This document shows positions 18,373 through 28,800 of a stretch of 64,000 bases of DNA, one piece after another. A program made the position numbers and the translations under genes. How positions within the stretch are numbered: the stretch's first letter is position 1; the number at the start of each line of letters is the position of its first letter. Under the pieces are notes generated by a model that was not told where the DNA came from, did no database searches, and saw only the letters and a program-made list of their open reading frames with translations. This DNA comes from Corallincola holothuriorum (GTDB lineage: Bacteria; Pseudomonadota; Gammaproteobacteria; Enterobacterales; Neiellaceae), in contig NZ_QPID01000002.1 of NCBI RefSeq assembly GCF_003336225.1, positions 531,173-595,172 of the forward strand, read 5' to 3'.

Positions 18373-19740
18373 ATGTTTGAAAACCTTAGCGATCGTTTGT
18401 CCAAGACACTGAAAAATATCAGCGGTCGTGGTCGTCTTACCGAAGACAATATCAAAGATACGCTACGTGAAGTACGTATGGCATTGCTGGAGGCCGATGT
18501 TGCCTTACCTGTGGTACGTGACTTTATCGGCAAGGTTAAATCTCGTGCGGTCGGCACTGAGGTGACTAAAAGCCTGAGTCCTGGTCAGGTATTTATTAAA
18601 ATCGTCCGCAGTGAGTTAGAAGCGGCGATGGGTGAGCGCAATGAAGCGCTAGCGCTCAATGCACAACCACCCGCGGTTGTGATGATGGCTGGCCTGCAAG
18701 GTGCGGGTAAAACCACCAGTGTCGGTAAACTGGCCAAGTTCTTAAAAGAGAAAGAGAAAAAGAAAGTGATGGTGGTAAGCGCGGATGTTTACCGCCCTGC
18801 TGCGATCAAACAGCTTGAAACCCTTGCCAATGATATTGGGGTCGAATTCTTTCCCAGTAGTGCAGATGAAAAGCCGGTAGCGATTGTCTCTGGTGCGATA
18901 GAACAAGCACGTAAGCAGTTCTTCGATGTGTTGCTGGTGGATACGGCCGGTCGCCTTCATGTTGATGATGAGATGATGGTGGAGATCAAGGCGCTGCATG
19001 CTGCAGTGGATCCAGTCGAAACCCTGTTTGTGGTTGATGCAATGACAGGGCAAGACGCAGCCAACACCGCTAAAGCGTTTGACCAGGCGCTACCGTTAAC
19101 CGGTGTGATCCTGACCAAGACCGATGGTGATGCCCGCGGTGGTGCGGCACTCTCTATTCGTCATATCACAGGTAAACCGATTAAATTCCTTGGTGTTGGT
19201 GAAAAAACTGACGCTTTAGAGCCTTTCCACCCAGATCGTTTGGCTGGGCGGATCCTTGGTATGGGTGACGTATTGTCACTGATCGAGGATATTGAACAGA
19301 ACGTTGATCGGGAAAAAGCAGCCAAGCTGGCGAAGAAAGTGCAGAAGGGACAAGGATTCAACCTTGAAGACTTCCGCGAGCAACTGCAACAGATGAAGAA
19401 TATGGGTGGCATGATGGGCATGCTGGATAAGCTGCCTGGTATGAGTAATCTGCCTGATGCTGTTAAAGGGCAGATGGACGATAAGATGACCGTCCGTATG
19501 GAAGCGATTATTAATTCGATGACGCCGGGTGAGCGTGAGCGTCCTGAGATTATCAAGGGCTCTCGTAAACGTCGTATTGCGGCAGGCTCTGGTACGCAGA
19601 TCCAAGACGTAAACCGTCTGTTGAAGCAGTTTACCCAGATGCAAAAGATGATGAAGAAGATGAAGGGCGGTGGCATGGCTAAAATGATGCGCGGTATGGG
19701 CGGCATGATGCCACCGGGCATGAAGATGCCACGACGCTAA
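18373..19740 (+). CDS. ffh: Signal recognition particle protein Ffh
   Basis: 455 residues from the ATG at 18373 (MFENLSDRLSKTLKNISG, the family start). N domain, then G domain with GLQGAGKTTSVGKLA (P-loop, ~residues 107-121), DTAGR and TKTDGDARGG, then a Met-rich M domain (QMQKMMKKMKGGGMAKMMRGMGGMMPPG) that binds 4.5S RNA and signal peptides. It targets nascent inner-membrane proteins to FtsY. A terminator follows, separating it from rpsP. Confidence 0.98.
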   Translation: MFENLSDRLSKTLKNISGRGRLTEDNIKDTLREVRMALLEADVALPVVRDFIGKVKSRAVGTEVTKSLSPGQVFIKIVRSELEAAMGERNEALALNAQPPAVVMMAGLQGAGKTTSVGKLAKFLKEKEKKKVMVVSADVYRPAAIKQLETLANDIGVEFFPSSADEKPVAIVSGAIEQARKQFFDVLLVDTAGRLHVDDEMMVEIKALHAAVDPVETLFVVDAMTGQDAANTAKAFDQALPLTGVILTKTDGDARGGAALSIRHITGKPIKFLGVGEKTDALEPFHPDRLAGRILGMGDVLSLIEDIEQNVDREKAAKLAKKVQKGQGFNLEDFREQLQQMKNMGGMMGMLDKLPGMSNLPDAVKGQMDDKMTVRMEAIINSMTPGERERPEIIKGSRKRRIAAGSGTQIQDVNRLLKQFTQMQKMMKKMKGGGMAKMMRGMGGMMPPGMKMPRR

Positions 19741-19765
19741 GCACCATCACTTCAAATCCTTAACA

Positions 19766-19796
19766 AGGGAGCCCACGTGGCTCCCTTTTGCTTTCT
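19766..19796 (+). terminator. Intrinsic terminator after ffh
   Basis: GGGAGCC / GGCTCCC with a CACGT loop is followed by TTTTGCTTTC, 26 bases after the ffh stop. Confidence 0.85.
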
Positions 19797-19909
19797 TTCA
19801 TTGACCCTCATTTGATCATCCTCCCTACTCAACTACGCCAAGCTTTCTGACTATCTTCGCTGCTACTTATATAGCGCCGCAGTTGAACGTTTTTTATCCG
19901 TCGTTTTGG

Positions 19910-19937
19910 TTGCAATTCTATGGATTGTGCGTAGAAT
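19910..19937 (+). promoter_or_regulatory. Promoter of the rpsP-rimM-trmD-rplS operon
   Basis: TTGCAA (19910-19915), a 16-base spacer and TAGAAT (19932-19937), followed by a GC-rich start region (AGCGCGC). About 70 bases separate the -10 from the rpsP ATG. Confidence 0.65.
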
Positions 19938-20008
19938 TAGCGCGCTTCTAGCCCGCCCCATGCTTTTTTGGGGTGCCTGGAACCGCCAAATTGGGTAAAG
20001 AGGAACGT

Positions 20009-20260
20009 ATGGTAACCATTCGTTTACAACGTGGTGGCGCTAAAAAGCGTCCATTTTATCAGGTTGTCGTAGCCGACAGCCGTTGCGCACGTGACGGCCG
20101 TTTCATCGAGAAAGTTGGTTTCTTCAATCCTGTTGCACGCGGCCAAGCCGAGCGTCTTCGCTTGGACCTGGAGCGTGTTAAACACTGGCAAGATAAGGGT
20201 GCGTCCCTGTCTGACCGTGTAGCACAGTTGGTTAAAGACGCTGCGAAAGCGGCTGCTTAA
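20009..20260 (+). CDS. rpsP: 30S ribosomal protein S16
   Basis: 83 residues from the ATG at 20009 ([25 protein letters not shown]), the universal bS16 start; AGAGGAA lies 6-9 bases upstream. An in-frame upstream extension exists but is not conserved. First gene of the classic rpsP-rimM-trmD-rplS operon. Confidence 0.98.
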   Translation: MVTIRLQRGGAKKRPFYQVVVADSRCARDGRFIEKVGFFNPVARGQAERLRLDLERVKHWQDKGASLSDRVAQLVKDAAKAAA

Positions 20261-20284
20261 TTAACCATTAAGAAGGAGTGGGCA

Positions 20285-20815
20285 GTGTCAGAGCCACTTG
20301 AAAATGTGATTCTGGGCCGCCTCGGTGCACCTTATGGTGTCAAAGGCTGGTTGAAGATTCACTCCTTTACAGACAACGCTGAAGATATCTTTGCGTTATC
20401 CCCTTGGATTTTGGGAGACCAAAAATCAGGGAAACAACTGACAGTCAGCAAGTGGCGTAGCCACAATAATGGTTTGATTGTTAAGTTCGAAGAGGTTGAA
20501 GACCGAACACAGGCTGAGGCTTTGGTGGGCCTGGAAATTTCCGTGCTGCCAGAGCAACTGCCTGATCTGCCAGAAGATGAGTTCTATTGGCGGGATTTGA
20601 TCGGAATGCAGGTAGTGACAGACAAAGGGTATGACCTGGGTGTTGTTACTGGACTGATGGAAACCGGTTCAAATGACGTGCTTCAAGTGAAAGCGAACAG
20701 CAAAGATGCCTTCGGTAAAAGAGAGCGGTTAATCCCGTTTCTCGATGGCCAAGTGATTAAAAACGTAGATCTCGTGCAGAAGCGGATCGAAGTGGACTGG
20801 GAACCCGGTTTTTAA
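20285..20815 (+). CDS. rimM: 16S rRNA processing protein RimM
   Basis: 176 residues from GTG 20285 with AAGGAGTGGG just upstream. N-terminal RimM beta-barrel ([22 protein letters not shown]) and C-terminal PRC-barrel ([23 protein letters not shown]). RimM binds S19 and helps mature the 30S head. It is second in the operon and 19 bases before trmD. Confidence 0.97.
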   Translation: MSEPLENVILGRLGAPYGVKGWLKIHSFTDNAEDIFALSPWILGDQKSGKQLTVSKWRSHNNGLIVKFEEVEDRTQAEALVGLEISVLPEQLPDLPEDEFYWRDLIGMQVVTDKGYDLGVVTGLMETGSNDVLQVKANSKDAFGKRERLIPFLDGQVIKNVDLVQKRIEVDWEPGF

Positions 20816-20834
20816 CCGGCAAGGAGAAACCCCC

Positions 20835-21581
20835 ATGTGGTTTGGTGTGGTGACTCTGTTTCCCGATATGTTTACCGCGATTAGTGAGCATGGGGTAACG
20901 GGCAAGGCCATCAAAAACAGCTTAATAGAGCTGCAAACGTGGAATCCAAGAGATTTCACCCATGATAAGCATCGCACTGTTGATGACCGCCCTTACGGTG
21001 GTGGACCAGGCATGCTGATGATGGTGCAGCCATTACGCGACGCTATTCAAGCAGCTAAGCAGGCTGCCGGTGATGGGGTTAAGGTGATTTACCTTTCTCC
21101 CCAAGGACGCAAGCTGGATCAGCAGGGTGTTCAGGAACTGGCAGGATGCGAAAAACTGGTGTTAGTCGCTGGGCGATATGAAGGGATTGATGAGCGCGTT
21201 ATTCAGTCAGAGGTAGATCAGGAATGGTCTATTGGTGATTACGTACTCAGCGGTGGTGAACTCCCCGCAATGACCTTGATAGATGCTGTGGCAAGACTGA
21301 TACCGGGGGTGCTGGGGAAAAGTGAATCAGCAGAGCAAGATTCTTTCGTTGATGGAATTTTGGATTGCCCTCACTACACCCGCCCTGAGGTACTTGATGG
21401 CGAAACGGTGCCCTCAGTATTATTGAGTGGCAATCACGAATCGATCCGCCGTTGGCGGCTCAAGCAGGCTTTAGGCCGAACTTGGCTGCGACGTCCGGAA
21501 CTTTTGGACAACCTAGCTCTGACTGACGAGCAAGCTTTGTTGCTTGCCGAGTTTGTTAATGAAAACAACAACAAACAGTAG
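20835..21581 (+). CDS. trmD: tRNA (guanine-37-N1)-methyltransferase TrmD
   Basis: 248 residues with the SPOUT trefoil-knot motifs: VVTLFPDMF at the start, [31 protein letters not shown], and [12 protein letters not shown]. It methylates G37 of tRNAs to prevent +1 frameshifting. AAGGAGAAA precedes the ATG. Confidence 0.98.
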   Translation: MWFGVVTLFPDMFTAISEHGVTGKAIKNSLIELQTWNPRDFTHDKHRTVDDRPYGGGPGMLMMVQPLRDAIQAAKQAAGDGVKVIYLSPQGRKLDQQGVQELAGCEKLVLVAGRYEGIDERVIQSEVDQEWSIGDYVLSGGELPAMTLIDAVARLIPGVLGKSESAEQDSFVDGILDCPHYTRPEVLDGETVPSVLLSGNHESIRRWRLKQALGRTWLRRPELLDNLALTDEQALLLAEFVNENNNKQ

Positions 21582-21611
21582 AGTGATTCAGTTTAACCTA
21601 GGATGCGAGAT

Positions 21612-21959
21612 ATGAATAAAATTATCCAGCAACTTGAAGAAGAACAGATGAAGCAGGACCTTCCTACTTTTGCCCCTGGCGACACAGTCGTTGTGCAGGT
21701 GAAAGTACGTGAAGGTGACCGCGAGCGTCTGCAGGCTTTCGAAGGCATAGTTATTGCCAAGCGTAACCGTGGCCTGCACAGCGCATTTACCGTACGTAAA
21801 ATCTCTAACGGTGAGGGTGTTGAGCGCGTATTCCAGACCCACAGTAAGCAAGTAGACAGCATTGCTGTCAAACGCCGTGGTGACGTACGTCAAGCTAAAC
21901 TGTACTACCAGCGTGGTCGTACCGGTAAGGCTGCACGTATTAAAGAAAAGCTTAGCTAA
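21612..21959 (+). CDS. rplS: 50S ribosomal protein L19
   Basis: 115 residues from ATG 21612 ([16 protein letters not shown]), equal in length to E. coli L19. An ATG nine bases upstream would give MRD before it, but AGGA at 21599-21602 is better spaced for 21612. Conserved [16 protein letters not shown] and [10 protein letters not shown] are present. Last gene of the operon. Confidence 0.97.
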   Translation: MNKIIQQLEEEQMKQDLPTFAPGDTVVVQVKVREGDRERLQAFEGIVIAKRNRGLHSAFTVRKISNGEGVERVFQTHSKQVDSIAVKRRGDVRQAKLYYQRGRTGKAARIKEKLS

Positions 21960-21995
21960 TTCGTTTAACACCTGGTTCCCAATGGCTAGAAGCAG

Positions 21996-22027
21996 CAGCC
22001 CGCACTTGTGCGGGCTGTTTTGTTTTC
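21996..22027 (+). terminator. Intrinsic terminator of the rpsP operon
   Basis: A ten-base-pair perfect stem CAGCCCGCAC / GTGCGGGCTG with a TT loop, then TTTTGTTTT. Confidence 0.92.
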
Positions 22028-22077
22028 GGTAAACTGATCGCGTCTTATCTGTTTGTTGTGAACATGCACGACATCAC

Positions 22078-22130
22078 TGCATAAAAATTCAATTATTAAT
22101 CAATAAAAATGCAATTTTATGCATTTTATG
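22078..22130 (+). promoter_or_regulatory. AT-rich palindromes upstream of aroF, resembling ARG/TyrR-type operators
   Basis: Two imperfect dyads, TGCATAAAAATTCA (22078-22091) and TGCAATTTTATGCA (22110-22123), have centres 32 bases apart, and TGCATTTTATGC overlaps the second. The pattern resembles ARG boxes (TGAAT-W4-ATTCA) more than canonical TyrR boxes. The region should hold the aroF-tyrA promoter; the regulator is not established. Confidence 0.4.
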
Positions 22131-22264
22131 CCTATACATTCCTCGCAATCCGTTTAATAATCGGGACTCATTTATGGGCCTGATATTAGATATGTGCCCT
22201 GATTTTTAGCTGTGCTGCGATAACTTTATCGAACAGACAGGGTGCATGTAGGAGTTTTTGTAAA

Positions 22265-23338
22265 ATGCATAACGATACGGTTAACGACGTACACGTCAGC
22301 GCCCAAGAGGTACTGATCACCCCGAAACAACTGAAGCAGGCGATCCCAGCCAGTGATGAAGTTCTGCAGTCTGTAGCTGATGCTCGTAACGTCATCTCGA
22401 ACATTATTCATCGTAAAGATCCACGCTTGTTGGTTGTGACCGGCCCTTGCTCTATCCATGATGTGGAAGCGGCAAAAGAGTACGCACTTAAGTTAAAGAA
22501 ATTGCATGACGAGTTGAAAGACGAACTGTTCCTGGTTATGCGCGTCTACTTTGAAAAGCCGCGTACCACTGTCGGTTGGAAAGGATTGATTAACGATCCG
22601 AATATGGATGGCACTTTTGCTTTAGAAGAAGGATTGCATAAAGCGCGTGAGCTGCTGTTGTGGATCGCTGAACTTGGTCTGCCAATGGCAACCGAGGCGC
22701 TGGATCCGATCAGTCCACAGTACCTGTCCGAGTTGTTCAGCTGGGCAGCCATTGGTGCGCGTACCACCGAAAGCCAGACCCACCGTGAAATGGCCAGTGG
22801 TTTGTCTATGCCAGTTGGTTTCAAGAATGGTACTGACGGTAACTTGGGCCACAGCGTCAACGCAATGAAGGCGGCGGCATCAGGTCACCGTTTCATGGGT
22901 ATTAACGGTGACGGTCAGGTCTCTGTGATTCAAACTGAAGGCAATCCAGACGGCCATGTAATTTTACGTGGTGGTAAGCAACCTAACTATGATTCGGTGA
23001 ATGTAGCGCAGTGTGAGCAGGCAATGACTGACGCTGGATTAAGCCCGAGTTTGGTGGTTGATTGTAGTCATGGCAATTCAAACAAAGATTACAGTGTTCA
23101 GCCATTGGTGGCCGAAAACATTATGCATCAAATTTTGGATGGCAACCGTTCAATCATTGGTATCATGTTGGAGAGCCATCTTAATGAGGGTGCTCAGAGT
23201 GCCGACCTTCCCCGTGATCAATTGAAGTACGGTGTATCGGTCACTGATGCCTGCATTAACTGGGAAACCACTGAAACCTCTCTGCGCGGCATGGCTGAGC
23301 AGCTTTCAAAGCCTTTGAAAGCTCGCGTGCAGGGCTAA
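22265..23338 (+). CDS. aroF: 3-deoxy-7-phosphoheptulonate (DAHP) synthase, class I
   Basis: 357 residues of type I-alpha DAHP synthase: VVTGPCSIHDVEAAKEYA, KPRTTVGWKGLINDPNMDGTF, GARTTESQTHREMASGLSMPVGFKNGTDG and VVDCSHGNSNKD hold the PEP/E4P and metal-binding residues. It catalyses the first step of aromatic biosynthesis. The symbol aroF is used because tyrA follows 16 bases downstream, as in the E. coli tyrosine-regulated aroF-tyrA operon; which amino acid inhibits it cannot be read directly. Confidence 0.93.
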   Translation: MHNDTVNDVHVSAQEVLITPKQLKQAIPASDEVLQSVADARNVISNIIHRKDPRLLVVTGPCSIHDVEAAKEYALKLKKLHDELKDELFLVMRVYFEKPRTTVGWKGLINDPNMDGTFALEEGLHKARELLLWIAELGLPMATEALDPISPQYLSELFSWAAIGARTTESQTHREMASGLSMPVGFKNGTDGNLGHSVNAMKAAASGHRFMGINGDGQVSVIQTEGNPDGHVILRGGKQPNYDSVNVAQCEQAMTDAGLSPSLVVDCSHGNSNKDYSVQPLVAENIMHQILDGNRSIIGIMLESHLNEGAQSADLPRDQLKYGVSVTDACINWETTETSLRGMAEQLSKPLKARVQG

Positions 23339-23354
23339 GACGGAATAACTGTTA

Positions 23355-24491
23355 GTGAATGATTCTCCAGAGGCGCTATTGCGCCTGCGTGACAAGATCG
23401 ATGATGTCGACCAGCAGCTGTTACAGCTGCTGGCTCAGCGCCTAAAACTCGTGGCCGAGGTGGGGGAGGTTAAAAGTGAGCATGGCTTACCTATTTACGT
23501 CCCTTCCCGGGAAGCTGCGATGTTGGCTCGCCGTCGCCAGGAAGCAGAGTCATTAGGGGTACCCCCTGATTTGATTGAAGATATCCTGCGTCGTGCGATG
23601 AGAGAATCTTATAGCAGTGAAAAAGATACCGGTTTTAAAACCGTCAACCCTGCGGCGGGTCCTATCGTCGTGGTTGGTGGTAAAGGACAACTGGGGCGGT
23701 TGTTTGTACAGATGTTCGAGTTGTCTGGTTATGAAGTTCGAGTGTTGGGAAGTCAGGATTGGGCGCAAGCTGATGATATTCTAGCTGGCGCCAGTGTGGT
23801 GATGGTGACCGTGCCTATTACCCGCACGGTCGAGATCATTGAGAAGTTCTCAACACTGCCTGCTGATTGTATCTTATGTGATCTCACCAGTACCAAGAGT
23901 GACCCATTAAACGCAATGCTTCGTGTACATCAGGGACCCGTGGTTGGGTTGCATCCGATGTTTGGACCCGATATCAGTAGTTTTGCCAAGCAGGTGATTG
24001 TGGTTTGTGATGGCCGCGATAGCGAACGTTATCAATGGCTACTGGATCAGTTTGCTTTATGGGGTGCCAAACTCAAATCTGCTACAGCAAAAGATCATGA
24101 TGAAGCGATGGGACTAGTACAGGCGATGCGCCACTTTTCCAGCTTTGTATATGGGATGCATTTGAAGTCAGAAAATGCTGATATCGAACAGCTACTGGCG
24201 TTCAGCTCACCGATATATCGCCTTGAATTGGCGATGGTGGGGCGTTTGTTTGCTCAGGATCCAGCACTTTACGCGGATATCATCCTTTCTTCACCTGATG
24301 CACTTGGTATGTTCCGCCGTTATATCGAGCGCTTCAGTGATGCTATCAGTTGCCTAGAAAATAATGATCGCGATGGTTTTATCCGTCAGTTCAGTGAAGT
24401 GGCTGATTGGTTTGGCCAATATGCCGAGCAATTTATGGGGGAAAGTCGGCAAATGTTGTTGGTCGCCCATGATCGCCGCCATATTGACTAA
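23355..24491 (+). CDS. tyrA: Chorismate mutase / prephenate dehydrogenase (T-protein)
   Basis: 378 residues from GTG 23355. Residues 1-90 are an AroQ chorismate mutase ([30 protein letters not shown]). From ~105 is the prephenate dehydrogenase Rossmann fold ([27 protein letters not shown]) with GLHPMFGPD. It converts chorismate via prephenate to 4-hydroxyphenylpyruvate. The fused arrangement matches enteric/Vibrio TyrA. Confidence 0.96.
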   Translation: MNDSPEALLRLRDKIDDVDQQLLQLLAQRLKLVAEVGEVKSEHGLPIYVPSREAAMLARRRQEAESLGVPPDLIEDILRRAMRESYSSEKDTGFKTVNPAAGPIVVVGGKGQLGRLFVQMFELSGYEVRVLGSQDWAQADDILAGASVVMVTVPITRTVEIIEKFSTLPADCILCDLTSTKSDPLNAMLRVHQGPVVGLHPMFGPDISSFAKQVIVVCDGRDSERYQWLLDQFALWGAKLKSATAKDHDEAMGLVQAMRHFSSFVYGMHLKSENADIEQLLAFSSPIYRLELAMVGRLFAQDPALYADIILSSPDALGMFRRYIERFSDAISCLENNDRDGFIRQFSEVADWFGQYAEQFMGESRQMLLVAHDRRHID

Positions 24492-24496
24492 GTAAC

Positions 24497-24787
24497 ATGT
24501 CTGAGCTGATTAGGTTGAACAAGATTGAGATCCGCTATTGTCCTCGCTGCCGCTGGATGATGCGTGCAGCGTGGGTCTCACAAGAGTTGCTAAACACATT
24601 TTCGGAAGAACTTGATAGTGTGGCAATTGGCCCCGGCGATGCTGGCCAGTTTGATATCTGGTTGGACGGGGCGCTTATTTGGTGCCGTAAAGAGATGGGT
24701 GGTTTTCCCGAGCTGAAGCCACTAAAGCAAAAGATCAGGGACCTGGTTGCTCCAGAACGAGATCTTGGCCATAGCGATCGTAAATAG
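24497..24787 (+). CDS. SelT/SelW/SelH-family thioredoxin-like protein (Cys form)
   Basis: 96 residues with CPRC at positions 15-18 on the first beta-alpha turn (IEIRYCPRCRWMMRAAW) and the Rdx-type VAIGPGDAGQFDIWLDGALIW...GGFPELKPLKQKIRD. The motif is CxxC rather than CxxU, so no selenocysteine is required. The family is presumed redox-active; its substrate is unknown. It starts five bases after tyrA and may be cotranscribed. Confidence 0.88.
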   Translation: MSELIRLNKIEIRYCPRCRWMMRAAWVSQELLNTFSEELDSVAIGPGDAGQFDIWLDGALIWCRKEMGGFPELKPLKQKIRDLVAPERDLGHSDRK

Positions 24788-24822
24788 CCAATAACCGCCA
24801 ATTTGCCTGAATAGGCTTTTAC

Positions 24823-25086
24823 CTAAGTATTACTCCCCCAAATGCTCTTCGCTTGTTGCTGTGCTTTGATATAAAGCGCCTCTACTTTTGTTCTCGCCCA
24901 TGGCGTTTTTCGCAGGAATTTCAGTGATGAATTAAGGCTGGGATCTTTGAGAAAACAGTTAATTGGAATTTTTTGCCCCAGCTCTTCCCAGCCGTAATGT
25001 TCGATCAGCCAGCTGAGTAATGCTTTCAACGTCACGCCATGAAGCGGATCTTTCTGACTGGCAGCAGAGTCGTTTTGTTCAGTCAC
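24823..25086 (-). CDS. VF530/DUF2132-family protein
   Basis: 87 residues containing [57 protein letters not shown] as a continuous conserved core, characteristic of the VF530 (DUF2132) family, which has a proposed DNA-binding fold. Its start overlaps the end of the upstream RNA-binding gene by eight bases, so translation is probably coupled. Confidence 0.88.
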   Translation of the reverse strand: MTEQNDSAASQKDPLHGVTLKALLSWLIEHYGWEELGQKIPINCFLKDPSLNSSLKFLRKTPWARTKVEALYIKAQQQAKSIWGSNT

Positions 25087-25375
25087 GGCGCTGTTTTCCC
25101 GTTGTGCTAGTCACTGCTTCAGCCTCAGTTGCTACGTCTGTCTGGGCGTACTTCACTCGGATGCGACTACCATCAACTTCTTGGTTGTTAAGACTTTTCA
25201 TCGCTATTTTTGCGGGACCGAACTTGGGCATCTCAACAAAACCAAACCCTTTTGATTCTCCAGTTTCTTTGTCCATTACTAACGTACATGACTGGATCTC
25301 TCCGAAGGGCTGAAATAACGCCCGCAGTTGAGACTCTGTCGTGCTGCGAGAAAGGTTGCGGATCAATAGTTTCAT
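25079..25375 (-). CDS. Single-RRM RNA-binding protein
   Basis: 98 residues from ATG 25375 (minus). One RNA-recognition motif: RNP2 LLIRNL at residues 3-8 and RNP1 KGFGFVEM at 42-49, then a short Thr/Ala-rich tail ending KQRRD. Such proteins in marine gammaproteobacteria are often cold-induced. The frame stays open for 30 codons upstream to an ATG at 25465 that abuts AGGAGG with no spacing; the shorter start fits the family but lacks a good Shine-Dalgarno. It overlaps the VF530 gene. Confidence 0.82.
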   Translation of the reverse strand: MKLLIRNLSRSTTESQLRALFQPFGEIQSCTLVMDKETGESKGFGFVEMPKFGPAKIAMKSLNNQEVDGSRIRVKYAQTDVATEAEAVTSTTGKQRRD

Positions 25376-25494
25376 GGGGGTACCGAACAATTGTTTGAGG
25401 TTGGCACTATACAGCTTACGCCCTTGGGAGAACAGGGAACCATCATGGTAGAGCGCGTTTCGCATCCTCCTGCTGCTGCCATCGAGCCAAACAG

Positions 25495-25716
25495 TTATTG
25501 CGTTGATTTTTCTTTAATCAAGATCTCGCGCTCTCGTTGATAATCCTCATAAGATTGATCGGCCTCATCCATACAGTCACGGTATCTGTCTGGATCCTCA
25601 ATGCGTTGGCATTCACTTTTTTGATTTGCCCTGACGCCATGATAGGCCTGCTTTTGGCTACACCCCGTGCTGACTATGCTCACTATGAGTATCGATATGC
25701 CCGCTAACCAGTTCAT
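25495..25716 (-). CDS. Small lipoprotein (73 aa), unknown function
   Basis: From ATG 25716 (minus), with AAGG about nine bases upstream, the signal MNWLAGISILIVSIVSTGC leads to a lipobox (STGC), then a charged, Glu/Asp/Arg-rich tail with two Cys (SECQRIEDPDRYRDCMDEADQSYEDYQ) that could form a disulfide. Two further ATGs lie nine bases upstream. I do not recognise the family. Confidence 0.7.
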   Translation of the reverse strand: MNWLAGISILIVSIVSTGCSQKQAYHGVRANQKSECQRIEDPDRYRDCMDEADQSYEDYQREREILIKEKSTQ

Positions 25717-25840
25717 TATCATCATCCTTGCTTAGTCAAAAAAGGGATGTCTTTATTGTTGCGTAGATTTTAGTCTCGCTGGCTTAGTACGTTAATAGTT
25801 TTGTGTTTCAAAATGTACTTATCCAGGGACTAATGACGAG

Positions 25841-25866
25841 AAAAAGCCGACCCCTTGGTCGGCTTT
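25841..25866. terminator. Terminator at the 3' end of the glycosidase gene
   Basis: AAAAGCCGACC / GGTCGGCTTTT, loop CCTT, with A/T runs both sides. On the minus strand it follows the stop at 25895 by about 30 bases. Confidence 0.85.
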
Positions 25867-25894
25867 TGCGCTTCGTTAACTGCGTATGCGTGGA

Positions 25895-28800
25895 TCAGTC
25901 GATAGCAGGTTGTAGCCGTATTGCAGCTATGTCGAAACGGTTCACTGGGCCATTGTCGCCGCCGTTCCCCGTAAATGTTTCATTGCTACTCAGGTAGCTC
26001 ATATTGTAGAAGTCCATTAACTCCAATGAGTAGCTACCTGCCGTTAACGTGGCCGTCAGCGGGGTGGAATAAACCAAAGGCTTAGTGCCTGCAGAAGTTA
26101 GTGCATGGGGCATTTGAATCACGCCTTCAGCGACGACGGCACCATCACTGTCTTTCACCTGTAACCATTTAACACCGTTAGTGATACCCAGGTTAATGGC
26201 GTTGTAATTGTTGTGGTATTTGAGCTGGATGTCGTAGTCGCCATCATTGGCGATAGCAACATTGCTGACAACCAGGGTGTCAGTCATCGCTCCCCAGTCA
26301 CCTAGGTAGCTCTCATCGATAATATCATCCGCCGGACTAACGGTTAGATTTGACGTGACATTAGCATTGGCTACAGAGATCTCCTGTGCGGCGTCATAAC
26401 AAGCAGGCTGGTTATGGTGAGAGCGATTACCCGAATCGGTGTAAACGGCCTCAATGGTATAGCAATAACCTTGGCCTGCTGTCACACCGATGTTGTCAGT
26501 GACAATACCGACTGCCACATTTTCTTGGATCAGCATGCCGTTCCGGTACAAATGGTAGGCCAAGTTGCCTTGGTTACTGTCATCGTTAAACTCTACGGCG
26601 AGCAGATTGTCGGTGTTGACAAACACACGGCTGATAGTGGGCTCCAGTGGAGCAAATACGGCGGGATCATTTGTACTTAACGGCTCTGCAGTGACAGCGG
26701 TTAGGCTACTTTCTGTGTTGGTCAGCGCGCCAAACGTAACCACAATGTCATTGCTTTCACTGAGCTCTGCCCAGCTTAGCTGTTGCGTTGCTGCGTCACC
26801 GTTTAAGGTTATCGTGGCAACACTGTAAGAGCCCTCGGTATCGGTTAACGCTGGCAAATTCAGCGTGAGATTGATGGTTTTGCCTTGCAGCACCAAGCCT
26901 TGTAACGCAAGAGATGTACTATCGGCGAACATGGTTGCGTGCAAGTTGTTGGTTACAAATGGGTTGATTTCGATGCCAGTGTCTGTGGTGCTAACACCAA
27001 ACACACCTTCGATGACCATACCGACATAGGCGCCGACAGACCAAAGCTGGCGCGTCGAGTTAATCACCGGTCCTGATAAGCCAGGGTTATCAAAATCAAG
27101 CAGGTTGGGTTGTAGTGATAGCCACTCCAAGTTCTCCATATTTGATATGTTGAGTGAGGCCGCACGTATCAGCGTGGTGTAAGCGGCATCCGCCACTTTT
27201 GTATTGCCTGTTTGAATAGCAGCCCTTAAGCCGTAGGCGGTTACAAATGGCCAAATAGCACGGTTGTGATACACCGCGATATCAGGTTGTTGTGGGAAGA
27301 TGACGGGAGCGCCCATGTCGCCGTGAGGGTAGTTAGCGACGACCATTTCTGCCGTCGCCGCATCGGCGATGCCGCTGGTGACTGCCAGCGCCTGGCCTAA
27401 CCAGTCAAATTTGTGTAATGGTGCAGTGCTCTGATGACCAGCCGTCAGGCTGCTATACAGCCCTGCATCTGCGAGCCAAAAACCATCATTGATGGCGATC
27501 TTGAGGGCATCAGCCCAGCCTTGATATTTCGCCGACGCGGTTGCATCACCTTGTTCTTGAGCCAGTTTTGCGGTTAATTGCAGCGCTTTGTAATGCGCGA
27601 CGTTCGTAGACAGGGCCTTTGCACTACCCAAGCTGGCAATGTCGTTCACGATCCAGCTGGCGTAGGTTTGCTCACGCCAATCTAAGAAGGATTGCTCACC
27701 ATGGTAAAGTCCGTCATCGCTATCAAATGCAGCGATGCGATCATTTTCAACGGTATTGACCAGCGCTTGGTAAGCTTGCGTTGCAAATGCGGCTCGCTCC
27801 GTGGCTGGTAAACCATTAAGCGCTTTCTCTGCACCTAACGCCCAGGTCACCCGATCGGTACTGATCGGCCAACTACCACCTGAACCTGTGTCTTGAACTA
27901 TCTGTATGCCGCTCGCGTCTCCGGCGGCAGCGGTTGGTTTGGCCGTGCCGGCGCGATAGCCGGATAATTTAAATTGCAGGGAGTTTCTGACACGCTCAGG
28001 ATCTAACAGTGCTAAACCCAGGTTGGCTGCATAAGAAAGGTCACGGGTCCATACGTAGTGCCACTTTGCGCCGGTCTCAAAGCAATCGCAGGGGATAGGG
28101 TCGCCACCGTTATAGCTATCGTCTCGGATTTCGCTCACGCTATTTTCTGCTGTTTCGTGCACGGACAGTGCAAACAATGCGTCAAATGCTAAGTTCCCGG
28201 TACGGCTTTTGGGTTTGCCTGCGACCTCTTCATAGAGCACGTAAGGGTCGCCTGGATCGCGTAGGTCTTGGGTCGTTGATTGGGCATAACTACGGAACTC
28301 GGCGTCGGCAACTTCAGCGGAAAATGTCACGGTTTCTTGCTGATCGTCGAACGTGGTGAAGCTGAGTTCTTGGCGGACTTCGTGGCCTTCGTGAGGATTG
28401 ATGATTACGCCATCATCACCATCAGTTTCTGTGATGTGCAGTACCAATGCGGTGGGCTCAGAGGCATCGACATTGAAGCGATAGTAACCGGTTTCTGTGA
28501 CAAAAAAGCTACTGTTTGGGCCGCCAGGATACATGACATAATCTGTGTCTAATTCCGCGACAACCGATACGTCTGGATCCAACACCCATTCACTGGACCA
28601 ATCTGCGGAAGCAACTTTGAACTCATGGTTGCCAGGGGTGATCTGCATGGTCATCTGATAATTGTTGTCACCGACATACCGTAACTGGTTGTCTGTGGTC
28701 CAACCGTTAAAGCCACCACGTAGATAGATGTCATAATCCAAGGGCGCTACGTCCTGAGAAAAACTGAATGTGGGGTGAAGTAAATCATCACCGACTTCAA

